This document shows, piece after piece, positions 18,706 to 28,393 of a stretch of DNA of 64,000 nucleotides. A program made the position numbers and the translations under genes. Numbering within the stretch: position 1 is the first letter of the stretch; every line of letters starts with the position of its first letter. The DNA lies in assembly GCA_026415975.1 (NCBI GenBank), contig JAOAFZ010000003.1:124001-188000 (forward strand), read 5' to 3'. The stretch is from Patescibacteria group bacterium (lineage in GTDB: Bacteria; Patescibacteriota; Microgenomatia; UBA1406; GWC2-37-13). The notes beneath the pieces were generated by a model, which was given only the letters and a program-made list of their open reading frames with translations, was not told the DNA's origin and searched no databases.

Positions 18706-20334
18706 ATGTGCGCACTTATCGAGGGCGGAACGAATCCGAGGCAACCTGACACCCTAGCCCGCTTCCTGCACCCCGAGCTGTTTGTGCAACGCGATTACGA
18801 TGCAGTCTATCGTCGGGATGAAATTGTAATTGGTGCGGAGAATCCCCTTCTGGAGCTTGCGGGCAGAGAAAACACGGTGGCTATTATCGGCGCCCAGGTG
18901 GGCGATGAAGGCAAAGGGCGTGTTGTAGACAACCAGCTTGCCGAGCTTCGTTTTTTTGCGGGGTGTGAAAATAGCATACGTGGTAAGATTTGCTGGCGGC
19001 TCCAACGCAGGACACACCATTTACTCCGAGAGGGGCGATAAAATCGCTCTGCACCAGCTACCCTCCGGCATACTATATAAAGAGGCCGTAGTAGGTATTA
19101 TGGATGGCGGTATGGTGCTGCACATGGCCGATCTGCGCACCGAAATAGAAGATGCCGAAAAAAGATAGGCGACCTCCGACGCAAGCTTATCGTAAGCCCG
19201 GATGCGATCCTAGTAACGGATCTAGAGCGAGCTATGGAGCTTCTGAACAACCTATACCATCCGCACTCGCGTGGCGGAACCGGGCGGGGCATATCTCCGG
19301 CATATGCAGGCCACTACAGTAAAACGTCTCTGTATGTCAGAAATTTTCTCGCACCGAAATGGCGAGATATACTCGGCGCTCACTACGACTTAATCGCTCG
19401 CCGGTTTTCAGCTTACGACCTGGACATTGCACAGATAGAGGTACCTAACCTGCGCATGGTGCGCGATCAGAGTCGGGGGAACAATCTGCGGGTAGGCTCC
19501 CGGGAAGAGTTCCTGGACCGCATAGCAGAACAACGAGACTGGTTCTTGGCACGTGAGAGATCGGTACCGAACAGCAAGCGGATGTTTCGGGAAACTTTTG
19601 AAATTCACTTAAAAGCATACCAGGATGCCCAGCGTTATGGATTTGTCTTTGAAGGAGCGTAGGCGGTAGGACTAGATGCTTGGCTGGGACGCCTGCCCGA
19701 TGTCACTGCTTCTTCCACCGGAGCACATGGTATTCTTTCCGGAACCGCATTTTGGCGTCCGGACATGATCCGGTCGCGTATCGGGGTTGCCAAGGCAACC
19801 TATATGTCTTCTGTTGGATCAGCACAAATGCTGTCGAATATACACCTTTCGCAGGCAAAGTTCACGGAGTCAGAAATAGCCGCTCTGGAAGGTGATGAAC
19901 AGTTTGCCGCCTGGGTTCGGATGGCGGCAAATGAATTCGGAACCACAACCGGCCGGCCACGCGACATCTGCCGGCTCGACCTGGACCTACTACGATACCA
20001 CATCAAGGTGGTGGGAGGTATTAACTGCCTGGCAGTAACCCACCTAGACATTGCCCGCCCGGATATGGCCATTCCGGTCGTGAGCCATTATATACACAAA
20101 GTAACGGGTAGGCGTGTTCCCGCCCAGCCCGGTATCCAGGAGAGAAGTACCAAACTTGAACCGGTAGTATATTATCTTCCCGGCTGGGATGGAACGGCAG
20201 TACAACGTGCACGTAGTGTAAATGAATTGCCCCGTGAAGCTCTTCGGTATCTGAGTTTCCTCCAACGCCAGGTAGGAGTGCCGATTGTGTTTGTCACCAC
20301 CGGCCCGAGACGCGAGCAAGCGTTTACGGTGTAA
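18706..20334 (+). pseudogene. purA: Adenylosuccinate synthetase, broken
   Basis: PurA motifs appear in order but in several frames: IIGAQVGDEGKG (GTP/IMP-binding loop, with the usual Trp replaced by Val), RFAGGSNAGHTIY, LPSGILY, GGTGRGISPAYA, FEGA, then TTTGRPRDICRLDLDLLRY and KVVGGINCLAVTHLD. Frameshifts fall near 18950-18968 and 19155-19168 (both near homopolymer runs), and an in-frame TAG at 19660-19662 takes the place of the Gln after FEGA. About 65 residues precede the usual N-terminus. The intact enzyme joins IMP and aspartate in AMP synthesis. A TACAAT ends 9 nt before the ATG at 18706. No other purine gene is present here. Confidence 0.85.
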
Positions 20335-20413
20335 ACGACCAGCTTCCGCTTTTGTGTGTCCGTGCGGCCGCGGGCCTCCCTCCCTACAGCCCGGCAAGAA
20401 AACGCGATCGTCT

Positions 20414-21989
20414 TTACTCTGTGACTGTTTCATTTTGTAACTTGAAGAGCATAAGATCTCCTTCCATATCGATCAGGGTGTAGCTTTTCCCGTTTGTTGT
20501 GTGTATAGCTTCTGTGCTCACTACGTATTCGGGAACTGAGTTCGTCCGACTAAATGCCTGAACATTTCCGGTATTAAAGTAGAAAAGTACCGACTCATAT
20601 GGCCTGCCAGCTACTGCAATATTGCGTAAACCCTGATTACGCTCAGCGAGGTTTTTTACGTTTCGGCTCCAGTCCGGGGTGTCTAAAGACTGTCTTATGC
20701 CAAAAAATCCCGATATGAAGATAAAAACACCCCAAAACGAATAAACCAGAAACCGGTACGGCATTTTATTTCCTTTTGCTCCCGGGATTTTTCTCTCGAG
20801 TATCAGATATACAAAAAACACAAATCCGGAGTACAGGAAAAACTCGAGTAACGGTGAATAACCGGAATCAAACCTCCAGTACGGGTGTAAACTAAAAAGA
20901 ATAAGAATAAATGAAAAGAGTATGAGCACCGGTCTCCTTGCTATGTCCTGTATTGTAAGTGCTGTACAGAGGAGTATTGGTATCCATAATGGATAGATAT
21001 ACCACCATACTTTTGATGAGGCAACGCTGTAAGGTATAAAAATGATGCATGCCCATACAACCGGGACAAGTATCTTACGGAAATCCGATAGTCCATATTT
21101 TATTACGGTATAGCAAGCAATTGGCGCCATGAATATAAACGGTTTCCAGGAATCGATCATATACATCAAATACCAGTACAACGGTGCAGAATTCTGACCA
21201 TGCTCGGTACCACCGCGAAGATTAAAAATAAAATGTCTGTAGATAAATTCGTTTCCATACGCAGTAAACATGTACAGGAACCATGGAACGGCAGTACCGG
21301 ATAGGACAATAGAATATATAATAATATCTTTCAATCTGAACTTGTGATGCGAAAGATACACAGCAAGAAATACAACTGGAATCCAAAATGCAGCGATAGA
21401 CTTTGTCAGAACTGCAAGACCCGTGAGGAGGCCTGCAGCAACATAGTTTCTTTGACCTGATTTCATTCCGAGAAATACCGTGCCGGTGCCGAGCAATAGT
21501 AACAATGCGTCTGTAGTACCCTGGGTCGCAAGGAACGAGAAGTTCCCCCGTGAATCCCCATGCACTCGTTATTGCTCCTGCATGAAGAGAAGCTATACTG
21601 AGCCGTTTTAAAAGAAAAAACACAACCCACAGGAGAAGAACGCTATATAGAAGCGATGGTAAACGAACTGCGAATTCATTTATACCGATTATCAGCATAA
21701 AACCCGACTGAATCCATGTCGTAAGGGGTGGTTTCCAGGTAAATACATACAGCTCTTCACCATTCTCCAGCCTGCGGACAGGGGTATCTCTTGGTTCATC
21801 AGGCCCCCCGGCGAGCGGTGTTAAAAACTCGCCTGTACGGATGTGGTTCTTGGCAACCTCAGCATATCGCGCTTCATCAAAGTCATTGAGCGATGTGATT
21901 GCGATGCCATCGAGAAGAAAGGCTTTCAGTACGATAAGAAGAGAAAGTATTACCAAAAACAGAAGCTCCAGCAATCGACGGCTTGTCAT
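20414..21989 (-). pseudogene. GT39/PMT-family membrane glycosyltransferase, frameshifted
   Basis: The N-terminal piece (21550-21989) has the family signature after the first helix: NDFDEARYAEVAKNH, with the catalytic-type acidic pair, then FTWKPPLTTWIQ. The C-terminal piece (20414-21560) continues in another frame with multiple hydrophobic helices. The break lies at a run of five Gs near 21545. Rejoined, it gives about 525 residues with the GT-C fold (polyprenyl-phosphate-sugar dependent transfer on the outer membrane face). The segment encoding TPVRRLENGEE is echoed by short repeats on both sides of the next gene. Confidence 0.8.
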
Positions 21990-22067
21990 GTGGGTTATTA
22001 AGAAACAGTATACCAGTGATAACGAGATTTTAAGGTGTCAAGGGATCGTATTACACCCTTTTGCAGC

Positions 22068-22127
22068 CCCTTCAGCTCCAGCCCTCCTCCAGTTCCTCAC
22101 CACATTCCAGCCTGCGGACAGGGGTAT
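22068..22127 (+). repeat. 60-bp direct repeat, left copy
   Basis: 60 bases matching 25238-25297 with two mismatches; the pair flanks the 1014-residue surface-protein gene. The last 37 bases also resemble 21751-21787 inside the GT39 gene. On the minus strand the repeat encodes TPVRRLECGEELEEGWS and then a stop, so it looks like a copied gene end. Confidence 0.8.
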
Positions 22128-22160
22128 CATCTATGGGTTTATACGGTATACTAAAAATAC

Positions 22161-25100
22161 ATGCCCGATAGTGAGACACGGTATCAGCGCAGTAGCACTC
22201 TCTCAATCGTGACCGTGGGAATCATTTTGGTGAGTACAGCATACGCGATGGTGCTCCCCGTGATTTCTCACTTGCACGCCGCGCAACCGTCGGCGACCTC
22301 CGCCTTGCGCATTGAGGCAACCATTTCCATCGGAGATCCGTCAAAGCCTGTACTTACGGTTCGGAACACCGGGGAGATGTCCTGTGCTTTAGCCGAAACG
22401 GCAGTAGGGACGGTGTCCGTAACCCGTATGATCGGGGACGGTATTCCGGTTGATGCGTTGGAGCTGCAGGTTGCATTGGATGACGCGGAAGAGCTTCTTC
22501 GCCGTCGTATGATTGCACTCGCTCCCGGGCAGAGCCGGGAGATTCCCCTGAGTGTAGTTTCGTATGATGGGGGTGTTGCGTTACAGACTATTGCCTGGTC
22601 AGCGCAGACGGGTGCGTTCGGGGCTATTTACCCTTTTGACCCCGCGAAACCCTACCAGCTTGACGTTTCCTACCACGTTCCGGATATTCCGCAACCATCA
22701 GAGATGGGGGACATCCCATCCTGTGGTACGGTGCTTGCTTCCACACAACAGAGGACATCAGGCCCGTTTGACTGGATCACGAACCCGATACAGCGGACTT
22801 TCAACACCTTATCCTGGCCGATTGTGGTGTCGGCAGCTACGGTACTTATTCTAATAGTCGCGGTATTAGTGAGGTTGTATCGTCGTAAGAAAAAAACCCG
22901 GAAGCACCGGCCCGGCAAGCTATTTACCGTGCTCCTTGCCGCTTTCGTGCTCGCGGGGGCACTGCTACCGCCACTGGTGCAGGCAAACTACAACATCAAC
23001 GAGTCCGATGGAGGGCGTTTGCAGGAATGCCTGGATTTATTTGACCGATATCCCGATATAACCGGTCCTATCCTGGACCGGATCGACGAAGCTCGAATCG
23101 AGATTTTCACGAACCGCCGTGGCGAAAACTATGCCACGGATTATCCTGACGGGAGCTTCCATGTGCATTGGGACCCGGAAAGCGAATATAACTACTACAG
23201 TGAAGGTGCCCCTGTCCCGTCAACCCCGTGTGACCGTTTGTTCCATGAACTGTACCACGTGTACGATATGATGAACAACACCTTTAGCAGGGGTATATGT
23301 GGTGCTAGTGGCATCGAAACGAAGGAAGTTATGGCGGTACGGGCGCAAAACCGGCTGCGTGAGGCGATGGGTTTACCGCCACGCACGCATTACGGGCGTG
23401 ACCGCCTCCCGGAAGGGGAGTGTACTGAACCCCCCGATGAGCCATCGGATTGTACCGGGGCACGGTGTGGTTCTTCCAAAGGCGACCCGCATCTCCGTAC
23501 TCTTGACGGCGCTCGGTATAGTTTCCAGGCGGTGGGTGAGTTTGTTCTGGTACGTGCCGGTACGGACTTTGAAGTCCAGGTGCGCCAGCAACCGTGGTAC
23601 GATTCGCGCCAGGTGGCGATTACCCGTGCGGTGGCGGTACGCACCGGAACGGACATCGTGGAGCTCCGTCTGGAACGCGGACAATTGAAGATGGTAGTAA
23701 ACGGAGAGTTTCAGCAGGTTAGGGATATGCCGCTCTCGGATCCGGCTGCCATTTCCGTTACTTCCGGAAGGCGTATCGTGATATCCGGCCCTGACCGGGC
23801 AAGCGTCGTGATCCAGCCGGGCGGGTCATTGAGTCTGGATGTTACCGTGAATCCGCCGGAACGCACCACAGGAATAGAAGGATTACTGGGGAACGGGAAC
23901 GGCACACCGGAGGATGATCTGGTGCGCCGCGGCACTAAAGATGTCCTTGAACCTTCCTTCGAAAACCTGTACCCCGCATTTGCCGACTCGTGGCGGGTTA
24001 CGGGGGATTCTACACTCTTTACCTATGACCCGGGGATGGATACCAATACCTATACCGACCGCAGCTTCCCTGATGCCCCGGCCCGTCCTGAAGATGCGCC
24101 AAATCGTGTTTTTGCCGAAGCGGTGTGTCGCGACACGGGTGTAACTGATGAAGTTATACGCAACTCCTGCATCGTCGATGTCGGCTTTACCGGCAGGCCA
24201 GAGTTTGCGGTATCTGCGCTGGCGGATCAACGTGAATCCCGCTCACGTCCCGCAGCTACCGCCGGTGAACGACTCAGTCCCGGGGAACTGACCACGGACA
24301 CGACTGCCGCCCGGTTCCCCTTCCGGGGAACAACGAATGAGCGGGTGTTTGTGGACATCACGGGCACCGGGGAAATTTCGCGCTGTGGTGGGGTGCGTAT
24401 TGAGTCACCTTCCGGTGAGCGGATCGCAACCGGGTGCGTGCTGGGAGGTCAGGGACATATCGATACGGTTACACTACCGCAGACGGGTGATTATGCAGTA
24501 GTGTTCGAAGACTGGGAAAAAGTGCGACAAACGGCACGAATCAATCTGATCCGGGTAACAGATTTGATCCGGGTGATCACACCGGACGGACCTGCAGTAC
24601 CGGTGAATCTTGATACACCCGGAATGCATGCGGAACTGACGTTCGCGGGTATGGCAGGCACCAAAGTCTACATCGATGTTCCGGAAACGACATTTCCCGC
24701 GCAGTGTGGCGGGCTGTTGTTGCTAGACCCAACCGGGGAGCGGCTGGAGACGGGCTGCATCCTCGGGGATACCGGTTCGATAGACACCGCAGAGCTGCCG
24801 GCAACGGGCACCTACACGATTCGCATTGATCCTTCCGATCGAGATACCGGTACCACAACCGTGCGGCTCACCACAGTACGTGACTTCGCACGAACGGTTG
24901 CCTTGAACGATCCTCCCCTCCGTGTGCGACTGGACAACCCGGGCGCCCGTGCAAGCATCACATTCGAGGGCACGGCGGGCAAAACGGTTCAGGTAATCGT
25001 AACGGAGAGCACGCTTCCGAGTCAGTGTGGCGGTTTCCACCTGGAAGATGCTACCGGAGCGCGCATCGTTTCTGATTGTATTCTCAATGGAACGGGCACC

Positions 25101-25205
25101 CTAGGAGATAAGGGGATTGTGTTACCTGCTACCGGCCGGTATACCGTCATAATTGACCCGAGCGGAAAGAACACGGGCGAAGCTACCGTTTCCATCCGGC
25201 AGTAG
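22161..25205 (+). CDS. Large surface protein: HExxH peptidase-like domain, von Willebrand D domain, three C-terminal repeats
   Basis: 1014 residues. An N-terminal transmembrane helix (about 13-35) is followed by an extracytoplasmic beta-rich region, a second helix (about 219-241), a basic linker, a third helix (about 253-275) and then a long exported part. LFHELYHVYD with H362, E363 and H366 is a zinc-peptidase HExxH motif. GDPHLRTLDG from about 441 opens a von Willebrand factor type D domain. Three repeats of about 105 residues end the protein; each has a QCGG/RCGG cysteine, a second cysteine about 20 residues on (TGC or SDC), and a closing LP.TG.Y motif, resembling bacterial pre-peptidase C-terminal domains. 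TATACT ends 8 nt before the ATG. A role in attachment or in processing host proteins is inference. Confidence 0.85.
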   Translation: MPDSETRYQRSSTLSIVTVGIILVSTAYAMVLPVISHLHAAQPSATSALRIEATISIGDPSKPVLTVRNTGEMSCALAETAVGTVSVTRMIGDGIPVDALELQVALDDAEELLRRRMIALAPGQSREIPLSVVSYDGGVALQTIAWSAQTGAFGAIYPFDPAKPYQLDVSYHVPDIPQPSEMGDIPSCGTVLASTQQRTSGPFDWITNPIQRTFNTLSWPIVVSAATVLILIVAVLVRLYRRKKKTRKHRPGKLFTVLLAAFVLAGALLPPLVQANYNINESDGGRLQECLDLFDRYPDITGPILDRIDEARIEIFTNRRGENYATDYPDGSFHVHWDPESEYNYYSEGAPVPSTPCDRLFHELYHVYDMMNNTFSRGICGASGIETKEVMAVRAQNRLREAMGLPPRTHYGRDRLPEGECTEPPDEPSDCTGARCGSSKGDPHLRTLDGARYSFQAVGEFVLVRAGTDFEVQVRQQPWYDSRQVAITRAVAVRTGTDIVELRLERGQLKMVVNGEFQQVRDMPLSDPAAISVTSGRRIVISGPDRASVVIQPGGSLSLDVTVNPPERTTGIEGLLGNGNGTPEDDLVRRGTKDVLEPSFENLYPAFADSWRVTGDSTLFTYDPGMDTNTYTDRSFPDAPARPEDAPNRVFAEAVCRDTGVTDEVIRNSCIVDVGFTGRPEFAVSALADQRESRSRPAATAGERLSPGELTTDTTAARFPFRGTTNERVFVDITGTGEISRCGGVRIESPSGERIATGCVLGGQGHIDTVTLPQTGDYAVVFEDWEKVRQTARINLIRVTDLIRVITPDGPAVPVNLDTPGMHAELTFAGMAGTKVYIDVPETTFPAQCGGLLLLDPTGERLETGCILGDTGSIDTAELPATGTYTIRIDPSDRDTGTTTVRLTTVRDFARTVALNDPPLRVRLDNPGARASITFEGTAGKTVQVIVTESTLPSQCGGFHLEDATGARIVSDCILNGTGTLGDKGIVLPATGRYTVIIDPSGKNTGEATVSIRQ

Positions 25206-25237
25206 TACAATAATCGGGAAATACTAAAATATGCATG

Positions 25238-25297
25238 CCCTTCAGCTCCAGCCCTCTTCCAGCTCCTCACCACATTCCAGCCTGCGGACAGGGGTAT
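25238..25297 (+). repeat. 60-bp direct repeat, right copy
   Basis: Second copy of 22068-22127. Its downstream bases again resemble the GT39 gene, and 23 bases further on the copy of the photolyase gene end begins. Confidence 0.8.
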
Positions 25298-25320
25298 TTC
25301 CTGGCTCAACAAACTCCGCC

Positions 25321-25507
25321 TACAACCTTGCAAGAAAACGTTCCGCAGTCTCGCGATGCTGGCGGAGTTTGGCGGTGTCCATTTTTTCCACCATATGCCC
25401 CATCATGGCCATCCGGTGATTGGCTTTAAAGACGTCTTTGTGCTTATCTACGAACTGCCAGTACAGCCCGTCCCAGATAGCGCACCACTCACCGCTCCGG
25501 AAATCGC
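25321..25507 (+). repeat. 187-bp copy of the photolyase-related gene 3' end
   Basis: 187 bases matching 28394-28580 in direct orientation with only a handful of mismatches. The source is the 3' end of the photolyase-related gene (minus strand). A shorter trace of the same gene end, about 25 bases, lies at 20380-20405. Confidence 0.85.
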
Positions 25508-25693
25508 CCCTGCGGAAATTCCCGCTTCGGTAAGGACGTTAAGGGCTCCCATGAACCTTTCGCACGGCATCAGAATGAGCCCAAGTACAATACATACCAA
25601 CAGACCAGTCAAAACCACCTGAACCCACTAGTTGAGAAGAAAAATGAAGTCGAGAGAGAAGAAGATAATGTCTCAGAAGAAGAAACGGTCGAT

Positions 25694-25888
25694 ATGAAAA
25701 ACAAAAAGGACCTTCAAAAATGCAACAGCTCCGCGGCAGTAAAAAAATTCCGGCTCGGCTTCATTCTCTTTCTCATGGCTGTCATCGCCTTGCTTTTTAT
25801 CTTCTATGAAAAAATGCATATTTTCCTAATTGTGGCTTTTATTGCTCTGTTTGTCGTTTTCGAACTAAAAGTAGGAAACATGGGTTGA
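25694..25888 (+). CDS. Small single-pass membrane protein, probably a 5'-truncated gene
   Basis: 64 residues from the ATG: a basic N-terminus, then about 40 hydrophobic residues likely forming two helices. The frame is open upstream for at least 40 more codons of polar, Glu-rich sequence (VEREEDNVSEEETVD), suggesting the original protein was longer and was truncated at the duplicated photolyase fragment. No family recognised. Confidence 0.4.
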   Translation: MKNKKDLQKCNSSAAVKKFRLGFILFLMAVIALLFIFYEKMHIFLIVAFIALFVVFELKVGNMG

Positions 25889-25939
25889 GATTTAGGCAAG
25901 CTAAGGTAAACGGGCTCACTCCAGGAATCGTGCGTTAGC

Positions 25940-26158
25940 CGCGACGAAAAAGCAATGCTCTTCTTGATAAGCTGGGCAATATCGTAACCGACAAGTTAAA
26001 GGGGGAAGAAGCTGAAGACTACAACTGCTCCGATTTTTCGATACAACCTGAGGAACAGCGCTTTTTTCGAAAAAGTTGGCGTTGTCGGCAATGACGTGAA
26101 CAGATTAGACGAAAATAAGGATGAAGAAGCCTGTGAGTCCCTTTTCAAAGGGGATTAA
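25940..26158 (+). pseudogene. Frameshifted remnant of an unknown gene
   Basis: Two adjoining coding-like stretches in different frames: one containing LLDKLGNIVTDKLKGEEAED, the next, after a T6 run near 26066, containing FEKVGVVGNDVNRLDENKDE. They look like one short acidic protein broken by a frameshift. Confidence 0.4.
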
Positions 26159-26183
26159 TCGTCTAGTCAAAAGGGGAGGGTAT

Positions 26184-28004
26184 TTAACTCGTCTGAAATT
26201 TGTGAACATCAAAAAACTGTACTCTCCTGAAACATGCACATTCCCACGCGGTCCCCACAGCACTGTTATACACGTCGTGACGCGGTTTCCAGCGCATAAA
26301 TTTCGTTTCATGAGAATCCCAGAGTGCATACTCGATAAATCTCTCCTGATAATCCTTTAATGTCCAGCGTTTTTTATACTTTATCTCATCAGGATCCTGA
26401 TTGAGCATCTTAACCCTATGATCGCCATCTTCGAGAACCCGATAGATCGCATCGGTTAAACCAACGTCTGATACGTCTCCCAGATTCGTATTTTCCCATC
26501 GTCCTGAAAACTGATGTTTAAGTCTCTCGTGTAACGATCTGTTTTGTAAGATCACCATTGTTTCCACGCCTCTCACAAAGTCGAAAACGATTTTAAATAC
26601 GGCGTTGCGATAAGCTTCTTCGACTGTCTGGTTAAACCGGTTGACTACGTTTATATCATTATCGCTAACCGGCCCGAGGAGCCGGGCAGCTTTTTGCCTG
26701 AATGAGGCTTTATCTGCCAGTGTCGCAACTATCTCCCGGACAGTTTCAGGTACTGCTGGATGCCCTGTTAAGAAGCCAATTATCTGAGGAGCAAACTCAT
26801 GAATTTTTCTTATCTGATTATGAAGGGGTGGAATATCGGCCTCGTCAATCTGACCGTTAAAAATCTGCTTTATTATACCTGCCATGTCGGTTGTAGATGG
26901 CGGGCATTCTCCAGATAACGGTGTAAATGATGGCAGGGGATCAGTATCAGTTCCGAGATAGCCCGCAGATCGCGGAAAATAAGAGCGGCTGGCGGTATAT
27001 TCCGGTTTGCCTTCATTTGTCTTCGTTAAGGCGATATTACCAATAAAATTGGAGTACAACGACCGACGGGGATCGATAATCACCCGGGGTGACTTTATCG
27101 CACGCATTACGTTAACTTCGTGTGCATGATATGCAATCTGTCTTTCCAGTTCAGTGAATGAATCGAGAGCCTCCCGCGTCGCAATATCGTGCGCTTTCCC
27201 GTCTACCCGAGCCGTCCACGCCGGAACATTTATAAGCGTAACCGCCATTTCATGAAGAATCGTAAGCTTATCTGTTCCTTCCTGAAACAGAACGTTTATT
27301 TCATGATCATTCAGTACCTTAGTTATACCGTCTCTAAACTCATTGGTAAGGAGCAACTGATTACCCTGTTCTGAACCTCCAACTTTCTGGAAGCAATCGA
27401 GAAGGTAATTAGCAATCATTGCGATACCTACTTCACTATCTGGTGCTATCTCAGCACCCAAGCGGGTTTCGGTAAATGCGGCTTTGAGTTGATGAAAATC
27501 GGGCTGATCGACAACTGTGCTTACAATATCAGGATTTTCTGCCGCCCACTGACACGCAATGCGGTAAAACGATATGTCGATCGCATAATCACGTACAAGC
27601 CGTGCTGCATTATCGTATGAATGACCCGCAGCCATCGCTGCTTTCATCAGGACACCGGCATAACCGCCGTCAGCTTGAATGCACTGTGTATTCGGATCAT
27701 AGGTACATGATTCTTTGAAGAGCTGGAGAACGCGCTGTATCTCTCCAAGAGAATGACCTCCTCGTTCATCAATCGCGGACACCATTGTACCCCATCGGTC
27801 AAAATTCCTGTCCCGGACAAATAAGTAAGCGGTAAGGGCAGGAAGCTTCGAATGAGATTCAGGCTTTATGTCAGGTCCAAAATACTGCCCGACTTCCCGC
27901 GGAATACCCGTTAGCTTATACCCATAATAGCTCGCCACGCTTCTCACTGTACGAGGAGCCTGGGAACAAATAAAACCTGCGACGGAAATGAATGATTCTA
28001 ACAT
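26184..28004 (-). CDS. Hypothetical 606-residue protein
   Basis: A long intact frame with balanced composition, mostly soluble; the first 20 residues are mildly hydrophobic (SFISVAGFICSQAP) but are not a clear signal peptide. Visible motifs include LTILHEMAVTL, which lacks the second His of a zincin, and RVIIDPRRSLYSNF; I assign no family. TATAGT ends 6 nt before the ATG. It stands among relics and duplicated fragments but has no stop or frameshift of its own. Confidence 0.75.
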   Translation of the reverse strand: MLESFISVAGFICSQAPRTVRSVASYYGYKLTGIPREVGQYFGPDIKPESHSKLPALTAYLFVRDRNFDRWGTMVSAIDERGGHSLGEIQRVLQLFKESCTYDPNTQCIQADGGYAGVLMKAAMAAGHSYDNAARLVRDYAIDISFYRIACQWAAENPDIVSTVVDQPDFHQLKAAFTETRLGAEIAPDSEVGIAMIANYLLDCFQKVGGSEQGNQLLLTNEFRDGITKVLNDHEINVLFQEGTDKLTILHEMAVTLINVPAWTARVDGKAHDIATREALDSFTELERQIAYHAHEVNVMRAIKSPRVIIDPRRSLYSNFIGNIALTKTNEGKPEYTASRSYFPRSAGYLGTDTDPLPSFTPLSGECPPSTTDMAGIIKQIFNGQIDEADIPPLHNQIRKIHEFAPQIIGFLTGHPAVPETVREIVATLADKASFRQKAARLLGPVSDNDINVVNRFNQTVEEAYRNAVFKIVFDFVRGVETMVILQNRSLHERLKHQFSGRWENTNLGDVSDVGLTDAIYRVLEDGDHRVKMLNQDPDEIKYKKRWTLKDYQERFIEYALWDSHETKFMRWKPRHDVYNSAVGTAWECACFRRVQFFDVHKFQTS

Positions 28005-28048
28005 ATATTCACTATATTATTATATAATAAGTATGTAAATATTAAACA

Positions 28049-28393
28049 GATAATATCGTTTATTCCAGTCCAAAAGGCTGGGTAGTTTTTAGTCAGCCAA
28101 AGTATAGCGCTAATCTGTTTGTCGGAGAAAGCGATACGGCACTATTTCTACGAATTCCGGCATCATTTACCCCACAAGCAAGAGGTTACTGTCAGCAATG
28201 GTTCAGTAGGATGAGGCCTACTTCGGGGGACGAATATGCAGGTAAATTCTGTTACAGATTTTGCCATCCGGAAATCTTTGATTCTCCCTATGATTACCTA
28301 TTCTCGTTATCACTTGTGACAACTCAGTGGGATTACCCCAAAATAAGCATGCAGATAAAAAGGAAGGAGAACATAGCGATGCGCCGCCCTCCC
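28049..28393 (+). other. Coding-like fragment without a start
   Basis: The plus strand is open from about 28049 and reads like protein (PKGWVVFSQPKYSANLFVG, later FCHPEIFDSPYDYLFSLSL), then runs into the duplicated photolyase gene end. No start codon with a promoter is present. Probably the tail of a lost gene. Confidence 0.3.

Noticed and set aside
18706..21989. Frameshifts of purA and GT39 taken simply as sequencing errors
   Set aside because: Homopolymers are involved in some cases, but the in-frame TAG in purA, the TAA in the recombinase and tagA, and the absence of lesions in the long housekeeping genes favour real decay; still worth a read check.
23373..24858. Several 70-115-codon frames antisense to the surface-protein gene
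   Set aside because: GC-rich shadow frames without motifs or start signals.
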